Assembly: GCA_023388075.1 (NCBI GenBank)
Contig: JAEWGX010000111.1
Span: 62,001-126,000, forward strand
Direction of reading: 5' to 3'
Origin: Pseudomonadota bacterium
GTDB lineage: Bacteria; Pseudomonadota; Gammaproteobacteria; Burkholderiales; Burkholderiaceae_E
Length of the DNA: 64,000 nt
Of the stretch, positions 1 to 8,086 are shown one piece after another. The first letter of the stretch is position 1. Every line of letters starts with the position of its first letter. The notes beneath the pieces were generated by a model. That model saw only the letters and a list, made by a program, of their open reading frames with translations, did no database searches and was not told the origin of the DNA. The position numbers were made by a program, and so were the translations under genes.

Positions 1-105
1 GATGGCCGCGTCGGCTCGGTCGCCGCGACGCTCGAGATCGTGGACGCCCGCACCTACGAGCCGGCCCGTCGCGCGGCGGCGGCCGCGCAGGCGGAGCCAG
101 CCTGA
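1..105 (+). CDS. C-terminal end of an AMP-forming acyl-CoA synthetase (partial)
   Basis: Only the last 34 residues are in the window. The reading frame is open from base 1 and closes with TGA at 103-105, overlapping the ATG of the next gene as TGATG, so the two are translationally coupled. The tail, with a DGRVGSVAATLEIVDART stretch followed by an Ala-rich end, resembles the C-terminus of long-chain-acyl-CoA synthetase (FAA1-like) proteins encoded upstream of liv-type transporters. From that position it would activate the imported acid to its CoA ester. The identification rests on a short tail plus context, so it is tentative. Confidence 0.5.
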   Translation, partial: DGRVGSVAATLEIVDARTYEPARRAAAAAQAEPA

Positions 106-890
106 TGTCGACTCGCCGCACCGGCGACGTGGTCCTCGCGGCCGAGGGCGTGACACTCGCCTTCGGCGGCGTCAAGGCGCTCAGCGACATCTCGTTCGAC
201 GTGAGGGAGCACGAGATCCGGGCCATCATCGGGCCGAACGGCGCCGGCAAGAGCTCCATGCTCAACGTGATCAACGGCGTCTACACCCCGCAGGCCGGCA
301 GCATCGTCTTTCGCGGGCGGCAGTTCTCGCGGATGAACTCCCGCCAGGTGGCCGAGGCGGGCGTTGCCCGCACCTTCCAGAACCTCGCGCTCTTCAAGGG
401 CATGAGCGTGCTGGACAACATCATGACCGGCCGCAACCTCAAGATGCGCTGCAATCTCTTCCAGCAGGCGCTGCGCATCGGCAAGGCCGAGCGCGAGGAG
501 ATCGGGCATCGCGAGCATGTCGAGCACATCATCGATTTCCTCGAGATCGAGGCATGGCGCAGGACGCCGGTCGGCCGCCTGCCGTACGGGCTGCAGAAGC
601 GGGTCGACCTGGCGCGGGCGCTGGCGATGGAGCCGCAGGTGCTGCTGCTGGACGAGCCGATGGCGGGGATGAACGTGGAGGAGAAGCAGGACATGTGCCG
701 TTTCATCCTCGACGTCAACGAGGAGTTCGGCACCACCATCGTGCTGATCGAGCACGACATGGGCGTGGTGATGGACATCAGCGACCGCGTCGTCGTCCTC
801 GACTACGGGCGCAAGATCGGCGACGGCACCCCGGACGAGGTCCGCGGCAACCCGGACGTGATCCGCGCCTACCTCGGCACGGTGCACTGA
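105..890 (+). CDS. Branched-chain/aromatic acid ABC transporter ATP-binding protein (LivG-like)
   Basis: A cytoplasmic ATPase of 261 residues, the usual LivG length. The Walker A motif GPNGAGKSS lies near residue 43-51, the signature is the degenerate LPYGLQKRVDLARAL rather than LSGGQ, and Walker B VLLLDEPMAGMN is followed by the switch histidine in LIEHDMG. The start ATG overlaps the previous stop. It would pair with LivF (4446-5327) to energise the LivH/LivM channel. The modified signature and the MNVEEK segment are typical of the LivG subfamily. The substrate cannot be read from an ATPase; the flanking CoA ligases suggest an aromatic or branched carboxylic acid. Confidence 0.9.
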   Translation: MSTRRTGDVVLAAEGVTLAFGGVKALSDISFDVREHEIRAIIGPNGAGKSSMLNVINGVYTPQAGSIVFRGRQFSRMNSRQVAEAGVARTFQNLALFKGMSVLDNIMTGRNLKMRCNLFQQALRIGKAEREEIGHREHVEHIIDFLEIEAWRRTPVGRLPYGLQKRVDLARALAMEPQVLLLDEPMAGMNVEEKQDMCRFILDVNEEFGTTIVLIEHDMGVVMDISDRVVVLDYGRKIGDGTPDEVRGNPDVIRAYLGTVH

Positions 891-900
891 GCTTCCCGGC

Positions 901-1830
901 ATGGGATTCTTCCTCGAGACCCTGATCGGCGGCCTGATGGCCGGCATGCTCTATTCGCTGATCGCCCTCGGCTTCGTGCTGATCTTCAAGGCGAGCGGCG
1001 TGTTCAACTTCGCCCAGGGCGCCATGGTGCTGTTCGCCGCGCTCGCCATGGCCCGGTTCGCCACGTGGCTCCCGGACTGGCTCGGCTTCGAGAGCCGCGC
1101 GCTCGCGAATCTCCTTGCCTTCGTGATCGCGATGGCGGTGATGATCGGTGTCGCCTGGGTGGTGGAACGGCTGGTCCTGCGCAAGCTGGTCAACCAGGAG
1201 GCCGTCACGCTGCTGATGGCGACGCTCGGCATCGCCTATTTCCTCGACGGCTTCGGCCAGACGCTCTTCGGCAGTGACATCTACACCATCGACGTCGGCA
1301 TGCCGAAGGATCCGATCTTCCTGTTCGAGGAGATCTTCGAAGGCGGCGTGCTGGTCAGCAAGGAGGATCTCTACGCCGCCCTGATCGCCGCCGGCCTGGT
1401 GGCGCTCCTCAGCCTCTTCTTCCAGAAGACCCGGACCGGGCGGGCGCTGCGCGCCGTCGCCGACGATCACCAGGCGGCGCAGTCCATCGGCATCCCGCTC
1501 GGCCGCATCTGGGTCATCGTGTGGAGCGTCGCCGGCTTCGTCGCTCTGGTGGCCGGGGTGATCTGGGGCAGCAAGCTCGGCGTGCAGTTCTCGCTCTCGC
1601 TCGTGGCGCTGAAGGCGCTGCCCGTGGTGATACTGGGCGGCCTCACCTCCGTGCCCGGCGCGATCGTCGGCGGCCTGATCATCGGCGTCGGCGAGAAGCT
1701 GTCGGAGATCTACCTCGGCCCCATGCTCGGCGGCGGCATCGAGATCTGGTTCGCCTACGTGCTGGCGCTGCTGTTCCTGCTGGTCCGCCCCCAAGGCCTC
1801 TTCGGTGAAAAAATCATTGATCGCGTGTAG
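901..1830 (+). CDS. Branched-chain amino acid-type ABC permease (LivH-like)
   Basis: An integral membrane permease of 309 residues with about eight hydrophobic segments, beginning MGFFLETLIGGLMAGMLYSL. The LivH hallmarks are visible: GVFNFAQGAMVLF near the N-terminus and the cytoplasmic coupling helix RTGRALRAVADDHQAAQSIGI, followed by a GGLTSVPGAIVGGLIIG segment. It starts 10 bases after livG and would form a heterodimeric channel with LivM (1992-3068). Its last six residues, KIIDRV, and stop codon are repeated about 114 bases downstream in the intergenic DNA (see the repeat at 1808-1977). Confidence 0.9.
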   Translation: MGFFLETLIGGLMAGMLYSLIALGFVLIFKASGVFNFAQGAMVLFAALAMARFATWLPDWLGFESRALANLLAFVIAMAVMIGVAWVVERLVLRKLVNQEAVTLLMATLGIAYFLDGFGQTLFGSDIYTIDVGMPKDPIFLFEEIFEGGVLVSKEDLYAALIAAGLVALLSLFFQKTRTGRALRAVADDHQAAQSIGIPLGRIWVIVWSVAGFVALVAGVIWGSKLGVQFSLSLVALKALPVVILGGLTSVPGAIVGGLIIGVGEKLSEIYLGPMLGGGIEIWFAYVLALLFLLVRPQGLFGEKIIDRV

Positions 1831-1977
1831 ATGTATGCAAGAGACGAGACCTGAAGCGCGATCAGTGATTTTTCGGCGAAGGCTGACTTGCGAAGCAAGT
1901 CAGGCGAAGCGTGCCGAAGCCAAAAAATCATTGACCGCGTCTGAACCTATGCAAGGACATCGATCGTGAGCGCGATC
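1808..1977 (+). repeat. Direct duplication of the livH 3' end in the livH-livM spacer
   Basis: Copy A (1808-1863) covers the last codons and stop of livH; copy B (1922-1977) repeats it at a spacing of 114 bases. The first 34 bases match at 28 positions, and both copies end in the identical AGCGCGATC. In the livH frame copy B also reads KIIDRV followed by a stop. The differences inside the codons are all silent (GAT/GAC, GTG/GTC, TAG/TGA). The DNA between the copies is unrelated and carries the hairpin at 1872-1918. Origin unknown. Confidence 0.8.
1872..1918. other. Strong stem-loop between livH and livM
   Basis: The core is a perfect 9-bp stem (1883-1891 with 1895-1903) closed by a GAA triloop. 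An outer 6-bp stem, TTCGGC at 1872-1877 with GCCGAA at 1913-1918, encloses it. There is no downstream T tract, so it is not a classical intrinsic terminator. It could stabilise or attenuate the polycistronic mRNA, or be a small dispersed repeat that inserted here. Confidence 0.7.
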
Positions 1978-1991
1978 CCCCGCCCCTGACC

Positions 1992-3068
1992 ATGCTCTAC
2001 CGCGAAAACGGCCAGTTCAAGACGAGCTACCGCGCCGACCAGCAGATCTTCCCCATCCGGCAGGATCGCCTGGTGATCGGCCTGCTGCTGGTGGTCGCCT
2101 TCGTGGTGGTGCCGCTCGCGGCCGGCGAGTACTACCTGCGCGCGATCCTGATACCGTTCCTCATCCTGTCGCTCGCGGCGCTCGGACTCAACGTGCTCGT
2201 GGGCTACTGCGGGCAGATCTCCCTGGGCGCCGGCGCCTTCATGGCGGTCGGCGCCTACTCCGCCTACAACCTGTTCGTGCGCATCGACGGCATGCCGATG
2301 CTGGTGGCGGTGCTGGCGGGCGGCGTCTTCGCCACGCTGGTCGGCATCGTCTTCGGAATCCCGTCCCTCCGGATCAAGGGGCTCTACCTGGCGGTGACGA
2401 CGCTCGCCGCCCAGTTCTTCGCGGACTGGGCGTTCCTGCGGATCAGGTGGCTCACCAACGACTCGCCTTCCGGCTCGGTGTCGGTGGGCAACTTCACGGT
2501 GTTCGGGCTGCCGGTGAGCTCGCCTGTCGAACGCTACCTGTTCTGCCTGGTCATCGTTACCGTGTTCGCGCTGCTGGTCAAGAACCTGGTGCGCAGCGCG
2601 ATCGGCCGCGAGTGGATGGCCATCCGCGACATGGACGTGGCGGCGGAGGTGATCGGCATCCGTCCGGTCTACGCGAAGCTCACCGCGTTCGCCGTCAGCT
2701 CGTTCATCATCGGCGTGGCGGGCGCACTGTACGGCTTCGTCTATCTGGGCGCCTGGGAGCCGGCCGCCTTCTCCATCAATCGCTCGTTCGACCTGCTGTT
2801 CATGATCATCATCGGCGGACTGGGCTCGGTCATGGGCAGCTTCTTCGGCGCCGCCTTCATCGTGGTCCTGCCGATCGTGCTGGACCAGGTGCTGCCCGCG
2901 CTCGGCGCCTCGATCGGCGTGCCGATCGATACCGCGACCGTCTCGCACATCGTCTTCATGATCTTCGGGGCGCTGATCGTGTTCTTCCTGATCGTCGAGC
3001 CCCACGGCCTCGCCCGTCTCTGGTCCACGGGCAAGGAGAAGCTGCGGCTGTGGCCGTTCCCGCACTAG
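1992..3068 (+). CDS. Branched-chain amino acid-type ABC permease (LivM-like)
   Basis: A membrane permease of 358 residues. After a charged N-terminus (MLYRENGQFKTSYRADQQIF) come about ten hydrophobic segments. The LivM signatures GYCGQISLGAGAFMAVGAYSAYNL and the coupling helix REWMAIRDMDVAAEVIGI are present, with a C-terminal VFFLIVEPHGLARLW. It partners LivH to make the membrane channel. It is separated from livH by 161 bases holding a duplicated gene end and hairpin, the only sizeable gap in this operon, so its expression relative to livGH may be set post-transcriptionally there. Confidence 0.9.
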   Translation: MLYRENGQFKTSYRADQQIFPIRQDRLVIGLLLVVAFVVVPLAAGEYYLRAILIPFLILSLAALGLNVLVGYCGQISLGAGAFMAVGAYSAYNLFVRIDGMPMLVAVLAGGVFATLVGIVFGIPSLRIKGLYLAVTTLAAQFFADWAFLRIRWLTNDSPSGSVSVGNFTVFGLPVSSPVERYLFCLVIVTVFALLVKNLVRSAIGREWMAIRDMDVAAEVIGIRPVYAKLTAFAVSSFIIGVAGALYGFVYLGAWEPAAFSINRSFDLLFMIIIGGLGSVMGSFFGAAFIVVLPIVLDQVLPALGASIGVPIDTATVSHIVFMIFGALIVFFLIVEPHGLARLWSTGKEKLRLWPFPH

Positions 3069-3141
3069 GCGCTTCGCACATTCCATGTCGACGTGAAACC
3101 CGGCAGCAAGGCGTGCTGTCATCCACCAGGAGGTAGACACC

Positions 3142-4458
3142 ATGAAGCTCCGATCGATGGTCCTCGCCGCGGCCATGACCGCGCTGGCGAGCAGCGCCTT
3201 CGCGCAGGCGAAGGACCAGTTCTTTCCCGGTCTTCCCTATCGCACCGGCCCCTACGGACCCAACGGCGCGCCCTGGGCCAACGGCTATGCCGACTACCTC
3301 AAGCTGGTCAACGCCAAGGGCGGCATCAACGGCGTGAAGATCGTCTACGAGGAGTGCGAGACCGGCTACGACACCGCCCGCGGCGTCGAATGCTACGAGC
3401 GGCTGAAGGGCCAGCACGGCGGCGCGACGCTGTTCCATCCGCTGTCCACCGGCATCACGTTCGCGTTGACCGACAAGGCCCCGGTCGACAAGATCCCGAT
3501 CATCACCGCCGGCTACGGCCGCAGCGACTCGCAGGACGGCCTGGTATTCGGCTGGAACTTTCCGCTCGCCGGCACCTACTGGGTGGCGGCCGACGTGCTG
3601 GTGCAGCACATCGCGAAGAAGGAGGGTGGCTTCGACAAGCTCAAGGGCAAGAAGTTCGCCCTGGTGTATCACGACAGCCCGTACGGCAAGGAACCGATCC
3701 CGTTGCTGCAGGAGCGCGCGAAGATGCACGGCTACGACCTGCAGCTGCTGCCGGTCACCCACCCAGGCGTCGAGCAAAAGGCGACCTGGCTGCAGATCCG
3801 CCAGTCGCGGCCGGACTACGTCTTCCTCTGGGGCTGGGGCGTGATGAACTCGGTGGCGCTCAAGGAGGCCCAGGCGACCGGCTTCTCCCGCGACAAGATC
3901 TACGGCGTGTGGTGGTCGGCCGCCGAGCCGGACGTGAAGGACGTCGGCGCGGGAGCCAAGGGCTATCACGGGCTGGCCATGCAGCACGGCGCGCACCCCA
4001 ACGCGAAGGTCACCAAGGAGCTGCTGTCGCTCGTCCACGACAAGGGACAGGGAACGGGTCCCCGCGAGGAGGTCGGTTCGGTGCTCTACATGCGCGGCGC
4101 GATGAGCGCCATGCTCGGCGTGGAAGGCGTACGCCGCGCCCAGGAGCGCTTCGGCAAGGGCAAGTGGGTGAGCGCCGAGCAGGCCCGCTGGGGTCTGGAG
4201 AACCTCTCGCTCGACCAGAAGCGGCTGGAGGAGCTCGGCTTCGGCGAGGTGATGCGGCCGGTCTCCACCAGCTGCGCGGACCACATGGGCCCGGCCTGGG
4301 CGCGGATCCACACCTGGGACGGCGCGAAGTGGCAGTTCTCTTCCGACTGGTACCAGGCCGACGAGACGGTGATCAAGCCCATGGTGAAGTCGGCCGCGGC
4401 CAAGTACGCCGCGGAGAAGAAGATCACGCCGCGGACCCCAGCGCAGTGCCAGAGCTGA
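3142..4458 (+). CDS. Periplasmic substrate-binding protein of the liv-type ABC transporter
   Basis: A secreted binding protein of 438 residues with a clear signal peptide (MKLRSMVLAAAMTALASSAFA, cleavage after AFA). The mature part starts with FFPGLPYRTGPYGPNGAPWA and LKLVNAKGGINGVKI, typical of the periplasmic-binding type 1 family (PF13458) in liv operons linked to CoA ligases. A perfect AGGAGG at 3128-3133 lies 8 bases before the ATG, as expected for the most abundant component. Its ligand is probably an aromatic or short branched carboxylate, inferred from the flanking acyl-CoA ligases only. Confidence 0.88.
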   Translation: MKLRSMVLAAAMTALASSAFAQAKDQFFPGLPYRTGPYGPNGAPWANGYADYLKLVNAKGGINGVKIVYEECETGYDTARGVECYERLKGQHGGATLFHPLSTGITFALTDKAPVDKIPIITAGYGRSDSQDGLVFGWNFPLAGTYWVAADVLVQHIAKKEGGFDKLKGKKFALVYHDSPYGKEPIPLLQERAKMHGYDLQLLPVTHPGVEQKATWLQIRQSRPDYVFLWGWGVMNSVALKEAQATGFSRDKIYGVWWSAAEPDVKDVGAGAKGYHGLAMQHGAHPNAKVTKELLSLVHDKGQGTGPREEVGSVLYMRGAMSAMLGVEGVRRAQERFGKGKWVSAEQARWGLENLSLDQKRLEELGFGEVMRPVSTSCADHMGPAWARIHTWDGAKWQFSSDWYQADETVIKPMVKSAAAKYAAEKKITPRTPAQCQS

Positions 4459-5327
4459 GCGTCGCCGCGATACCCGGGGGCGTCGCGTCCCCGGGCCACC
4501 GCCCGGACGGCGAGCCCGCCGTTTCCGGGCCGCTGCTTGCGGTGAACGGAATCGAGGTGATCTACAACCACGTGATCCTGGTGCTGAAAGGCGTCTCGCT
4601 CGCGGTCCCGGAGGGCCGCATCGTGGCGCTGCTCGGCGGCAACGGCGCGGGCAAGACGACGACGCTGCGCGCGATCAGCAACCTGCTCGCCGGCGAGCGC
4701 GGCGAGGTCACCAAGGGCAGCATCATGCTTCGCGGCCAGCGCACCGACGGTCTGACCACCGCCGACATGGTCGAGCGCGGCGTGGTGCAGGTGATGGAAG
4801 GGCGACACTGCTTCGCCCACCTGACGATCGAGGAGAACCTGCTCACCGGTGCCTACACCCGCAAGGACGGCAAGGAGGCGATCGCCGGCACGCTGGAGAA
4901 GGTCTACGCCTACTTTCCCCGGCTCAAGGCGCGGCGTGGCAGCCAGGCCGCCTACACCTCCGGGGGCGAGCAGCAGATGTGCGCGATCGGGCGCGCGCTG
5001 ATGGCGAGTCCGCGCGTGGTGCTGCTGGACGAGCCGTCGATGGGGCTCGCGCCGCAGATCGTCGAAGAGGTCTTCGAGATCGTCAGGGATCTCAACCAGC
5101 GCGAGCGGGTGACCTTCCTGCTGGCGGAGCAGAACACCAACATGGCCTTGCGCTACGCCGACTACGGCTACATTCTGGAGAGCGGCCGCATCGTGCTGGA
5201 CGGCGAAGCGCGGGCCCTGGCGGACAACGACGACGTCAAGGAGTTCTACCTCGGTGTCGGCAAGAGCGGACGCCGGAGCTTTCGCGACGCGAAGTTCTAT
5301 CGCCGCCGCAAGCGTTGGCTTTCCTAG
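4446..5327 (+). CDS. Branched-chain/aromatic acid ABC transporter ATP-binding protein (LivF-like)
   Basis: Second ATPase of the importer. The family start (LLAVNGIEVIYNHVILVLKGVSL) lies about 30 residues into the frame. The nearest sensible starts are GTG at 4446, overlapping the binding-protein gene by 13 bases, or GTG at 4542; 4446 is given here (293 residues) but the N-terminus is uncertain. Walker A GGNGAGKTT, signature TSGGEQQMCAIGRAL, Walker B VVLLDEPSMGLAP and the LAEQNTN switch are all present. The protein ends in a basic extension (GRRSFRDAKFYRRRKRWLS) seen in CoA-ligase-linked LivF proteins and absent from E. coli LivF. Confidence 0.88.
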   Translation: MPELSVAAIPGGVASPGHRPDGEPAVSGPLLAVNGIEVIYNHVILVLKGVSLAVPEGRIVALLGGNGAGKTTTLRAISNLLAGERGEVTKGSIMLRGQRTDGLTTADMVERGVVQVMEGRHCFAHLTIEENLLTGAYTRKDGKEAIAGTLEKVYAYFPRLKARRGSQAAYTSGGEQQMCAIGRALMASPRVVLLDEPSMGLAPQIVEEVFEIVRDLNQRERVTFLLAEQNTNMALRYADYGYILESGRIVLDGEARALADNDDVKEFYLGVGKSGRRSFRDAKFYRRRKRWLS

Positions 5328-5368
5328 TCCGACAGCCAACCAGCCCAATCGACCTTGCCGGAAAGGAA

Positions 5369-6637
5369 ATGGACGATCACAGCAGGTACTACGACACGCT
5401 GGAGACGCGGACGCCCGAAGCGCGCGAAGGGGCGCTGCTCGCGCGGCTGCCCCGGCTGGTCGCGCATGCGATCGAGAAGTCGCCCGGCTGGGCGCGTCAC
5501 CTGAAAGGGGTGGAGCCGTCCGCCATCGCCTCGCGCAAGGCGCTCGCGGAGCTGCCGGTGCTGCGCAAGTCGCAGCTGAAGGCGTTGCAGCAGGCCGACC
5601 CGCCCTTCGGCGGATTCACGACGGTCCCTCCGGGGCGCCTCGCGCATGTCTTCATGTCGCCGGGGCCCATCTTCGACGCGGAGGGCACGGAGCCGGATCC
5701 GTGGCACGCGGCGCGCGCCCTCTGGGCCGCGGGTGTGCGCCCGGGCCATCTCCTGCAGAACTGCTTCGGCTATCACCTCACGCCCGGCGCCTGGATGGTC
5801 GACCATGCCGCCCGCAAGATCGGCTGCGCGGTGATCCCGGCCGGCACCGGCCAGACCGAGCAGCAGATCGAGATCATCCGGACGTTGCGACCGGACGCGT
5901 ACGTCGGCACGCCGAGCTTCCTGCGGATCATCGTGGAGAAGGCGCAGTCCCTCGGTCTCGACATCGGCAACCTGAAGCGCGCGCTCGTCGCCGGCGAAGC
6001 GCTGCCGTCGAGCCTGCGCGACTGGCTGAGGGCGCAGGGCATCGAGACGGTGCTGCAGTGGTACGGCACCGCGGATCTCGGCTGCGTCGCCTACGAATCC
6101 GAGGCGATGGAAGGAATGATCCTGGAGGAGGACGTGCTGCTGGAGATCGTGCGTCCTGGCACCTCGGAGCCGGTGACGGATGGCGAGGTGGGGGAGGTGG
6201 TCGTCACGCGCTTCGACATGACCTATCCGATGATTCGCTTCGGCACCGGAGACCTGTCCGCGGTGATGGCCGGCCGCTCCCCATGCGGGCGGACCAATGT
6301 GCGGATCCGGGGCTGGCTCGGGCGCGCGGACCAGACGACCAAGGTGCGCGGCATGTTCGTCCACCCCGAGCAGGTGGCCACCGCCATGGCGCGCCATCCC
6401 GAGGTGCTGCGGGCGAGGGTGGTCGTGTCGGGCGAGATGGCAGACGACCGCATGGCCGTCGTCTGCGAGTTGCGCGAGCCGCCTCAGGGCGAGGCCGCGA
6501 TGGCGCTGGCCGATGCCATCGGTGAAACCGTCCGCGACGTCACCAAGCTGCGCGCGGACGAGGTCCGGCTGGTCGCGACCGGATCGTTGCCGAACGACGG
6601 CAAGGTGATCGAGGATCAGCGTCCGGCGCCGGGGTGA
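5369..6637 (+). CDS. Phenylacetate-CoA ligase-like AMP-forming enzyme
   Basis: An adenylating enzyme of 422 residues (PaaK is about 430) that would convert an aryl-acetate or benzoate-type acid plus ATP and CoA to the CoA thioester. PaaK-family features: N-terminal YYDTLETRTPEAREGALLARLP, a central VIPAGTGQTEQQIEIIRTLRPDAYVGTPSF, QWYGTADLGCVAYE, and the C-terminal RFGTGDLS and GWLGRADQTTKVRGMFVHPEQV. It follows livF by 41 bases with a GAAAGGAA ribosome site, ending the operon. Import and activation would thus be co-transcribed. The exact acid is unknown. Confidence 0.85.
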   Translation: MDDHSRYYDTLETRTPEAREGALLARLPRLVAHAIEKSPGWARHLKGVEPSAIASRKALAELPVLRKSQLKALQQADPPFGGFTTVPPGRLAHVFMSPGPIFDAEGTEPDPWHAARALWAAGVRPGHLLQNCFGYHLTPGAWMVDHAARKIGCAVIPAGTGQTEQQIEIIRTLRPDAYVGTPSFLRIIVEKAQSLGLDIGNLKRALVAGEALPSSLRDWLRAQGIETVLQWYGTADLGCVAYESEAMEGMILEEDVLLEIVRPGTSEPVTDGEVGEVVVTRFDMTYPMIRFGTGDLSAVMAGRSPCGRTNVRIRGWLGRADQTTKVRGMFVHPEQVATAMARHPEVLRARVVVSGEMADDRMAVVCELREPPQGEAAMALADAIGETVRDVTKLRADEVRLVATGSLPNDGKVIEDQRPAPG

Positions 6638-6658
6638 AGAACCCTGCCGTTTCCCGCG

Positions 6659-7411
6659 TTACTGTCGTCGCGGTCCGCCGATGCTCTGTTGGGCCACCGC
6701 GTTGGCGTTGTTGAGGAAGGCCGCCAACGTGTCGCCCTTGATCCGCTGGGCGCATTCGTGCGCCGCTTCGCGCAGCTCCTGGCGCAGCCGGTTGGCGTTG
6801 TCGGCGAGGAGCTCCTGCAGCGTGGCACTGTCGCCGGTACGCTCGCGCCCCGCACGACACTTGCCGGAGGCGATCACCTGGCCGTCCCGGCGATCCACCA
6901 GGTTCACCCGCGCGGAGTAGACCACGAAGAGATCGTCCGGATCGTTGCGGTAGGGACGGAAATCCCAGTTGATCGTCTTGACCTCCAGCATGACGTCGGC
7001 GTCCGTGCGGGAGCTGGTGCGCATCCGGTTCTGGATGGCGAGCGATGCGATCAGCTCTTCGGAAAGGGTGACAGCGGGATCCTCCAGGCCGTAGTCCCGC
7101 ACGAGTCGGTTGCCTTCGACGGCCATGGCCATCACGCCGAGAATGCCGAACGTGCGACGCCCCGGCGTGTCCGCATAGAAGCTCGGCGTGCTCCCGGTCT
7201 TGGCACCGATCGAACGCTCCCAGAGCAGGTCGCCCTTGACCTGCAGCGTCTCCGCCGAGTCCCCGTCGTCCCGGCGATCCTCGGCGACGATGCTCCCGTG
7301 GGCGCAGCCCGCGAGCGTGCTCCCGTGGGCGCAGCCCGCGAGCGCGGCCGCGGACAGCAGCGCACCGAAAATGCCGTGGCGCCGCAGCGCCGAGAACCCC
7401 CAAACCTTCAT
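6659..7411 (-). CDS. Predicted outer-membrane/periplasmic lipoprotein, function unknown
   Basis: The chosen start (ATG ending at 7411, GAGG 8 bases upstream) gives 250 residues beginning MKVWGFSALRRHGIFGALLSAAALAGCAHGS, a signal peptide with lipobox LAGC. The lipobox region is duplicated (27-bp tandem repeat, 7291-7344), so a second LAGCAHGS follows at once. The rest is soluble, with repeated Leu/Ala/Arg-rich stretches (LLADNANRLRQELREAAHECAQRIKG). I recognise no family with confidence. It converges on the CoA-ligase gene with 21 bases between stops. Confidence 0.6.
   Translation of the reverse strand: MKVWGFSALRRHGIFGALLSAAALAGCAHGSTLAGCAHGSIVAEDRRDDGDSAETLQVKGDLLWERSIGAKTGSTPSFYADTPGRRTFGILGVMAMAVEGNRLVRDYGLEDPAVTLSEELIASLAIQNRMRTSSRTDADVMLEVKTINWDFRPYRNDPDDLFVVYSARVNLVDRRDGQVIASGKCRAGRERTGDSATLQELLADNANRLRQELREAAHECAQRIKGDTLAAFLNNANAVAQQSIGGPRRQ
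7291..7344 (-). repeat. 27-bp perfect tandem duplication duplicating a lipobox
   Basis: Bases 7291-7317 and 7318-7344 are identical. The unit is nine codons, so the frame is kept and the protein carries two consecutive LAGCAHGS motifs. This is a recent event, because the copies have no differences at synonymous sites. Confidence 0.9.
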
Positions 7412-7418
7412 GACAACC

Positions 7419-7760
7419 TCAGTACGTCCAGACGAGTTGTTCCATGGCAGCAGCGGACGCAATCAATATGCCCGCGCCGGCGCCGGCGATGGCATAACGT
7501 TTACCTCTGGCGTCCTCTTGGGCGAGGAAGGGGTCCGCGAGGAGGATGTAAATGAATCCGACAAAGAGCGCAATTGCACCTTCCCGGTGCAGCGGCGCGT
7601 CCAGGAGCCAGCCGCCGAGGCCGAAGCCCAGGGTGACCGCCATCGACGAAAGGACATGTTGCACCGCGGTGCGATGCGAGGGGAGAGGAATCTCGAGATC
7701 GAACAACTTCATGGGATCGGGGTTTGGATCGGGTCCATTCCCCATGCTCTCGCCGCTCAT
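7419..7760 (-). CDS. Small membrane protein, function unknown
   Basis: A 113-residue protein with a good ribosome site (GGAGG before the ATG at 7760). After a hydrophilic, Pro/Asp-rich N-terminus there are three hydrophobic segments: around 40-53 (MAVTLGFGLGGWLL), 61-75 (GAIALFVGFIYILLA) and 89-105 (YAIAGAGAGILIASAAA). It precedes the lipoprotein gene by 7 bases on the same strand, so the two probably form one unit. No family recognised. Confidence 0.6.
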   Translation of the reverse strand: MSGESMGNGPDPNPDPMKLFDLEIPLPSHRTAVQHVLSSMAVTLGFGLGGWLLDAPLHREGAIALFVGFIYILLADPFLAQEDARGKRYAIAGAGAGILIASAAAMEQLVWTY

Positions 7761-8086
7761 CTCGTTCCTCCATCGGTGCCAGACGTAAGCCGGCAGCCGC
7801 TCGACGGGCGGTCCGCGTCTCGCAACCCTACAACGGGTGGGACCACCCCCCCGGTGACACGCCGGCCTGGCGTGACCTGCCGCTCGTCTCTCTGTCGCCG
7901 CCGGTGGTCGGCCGGTTCAACCGGCAGGTCCGGCGCGAGCGGCAGAGTCGCGGCCCGGAATCGAGGAGCAGGACTATGCCGGCACCCGGCCTGATGCGCC
8001 TGGCGGGCGCTTCCTTCGCGTTGCGGGCGGCACCGGCGAGGCCGAAGCGCCTCCCGCGTGGCCGGCCACCCGGGCCCGGGAGGGGC
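7761..8086. other. Non-coding interval of about 325 bases
   Basis: No convincing gene on either strand. It must hold the promoter for the minus-strand pair ending at 6659, although no clear -35/-10 pair is visible. A 15-base inverted repeat lies at 7911-7925 (GCCGGTT-C-AACCGGC), a possible operator. The 3' processing site of the quinone oxidoreductase gene is at the far end (8050-8083). Confidence 0.5.
8050..8083 (-). terminator. Hairpin just downstream of the quinone oxidoreductase gene
   Basis: Arms CCTCCCG (8050-8056) and CGGGAGG (8077-8083) form a perfect 7-bp stem. Its loop contains the palindrome TGGCCGGCCA. It begins 3 bases after the stop of the minus-strand gene at 8087. There is no T run, so it would act as a rho-assisted or RNA-stabilising 3' structure rather than a strong intrinsic terminator. 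Confidence 0.4.

Noticed and set aside
2..925. Long Arg-rich open frame overlapping the LivG region on the plus strand
   Set aside because: A GC-rich shadow frame: Arg/Ala/Pro-only composition, no motif, and fully overlapped by a convincing ATPase gene.
1842..1991. Small CRISPR-like or tandem repeat array between livH and livM
   Set aside because: Only two imperfect copies, with an unrelated spacer holding a hairpin; they match the end of a gene rather than a repeat-spacer array.
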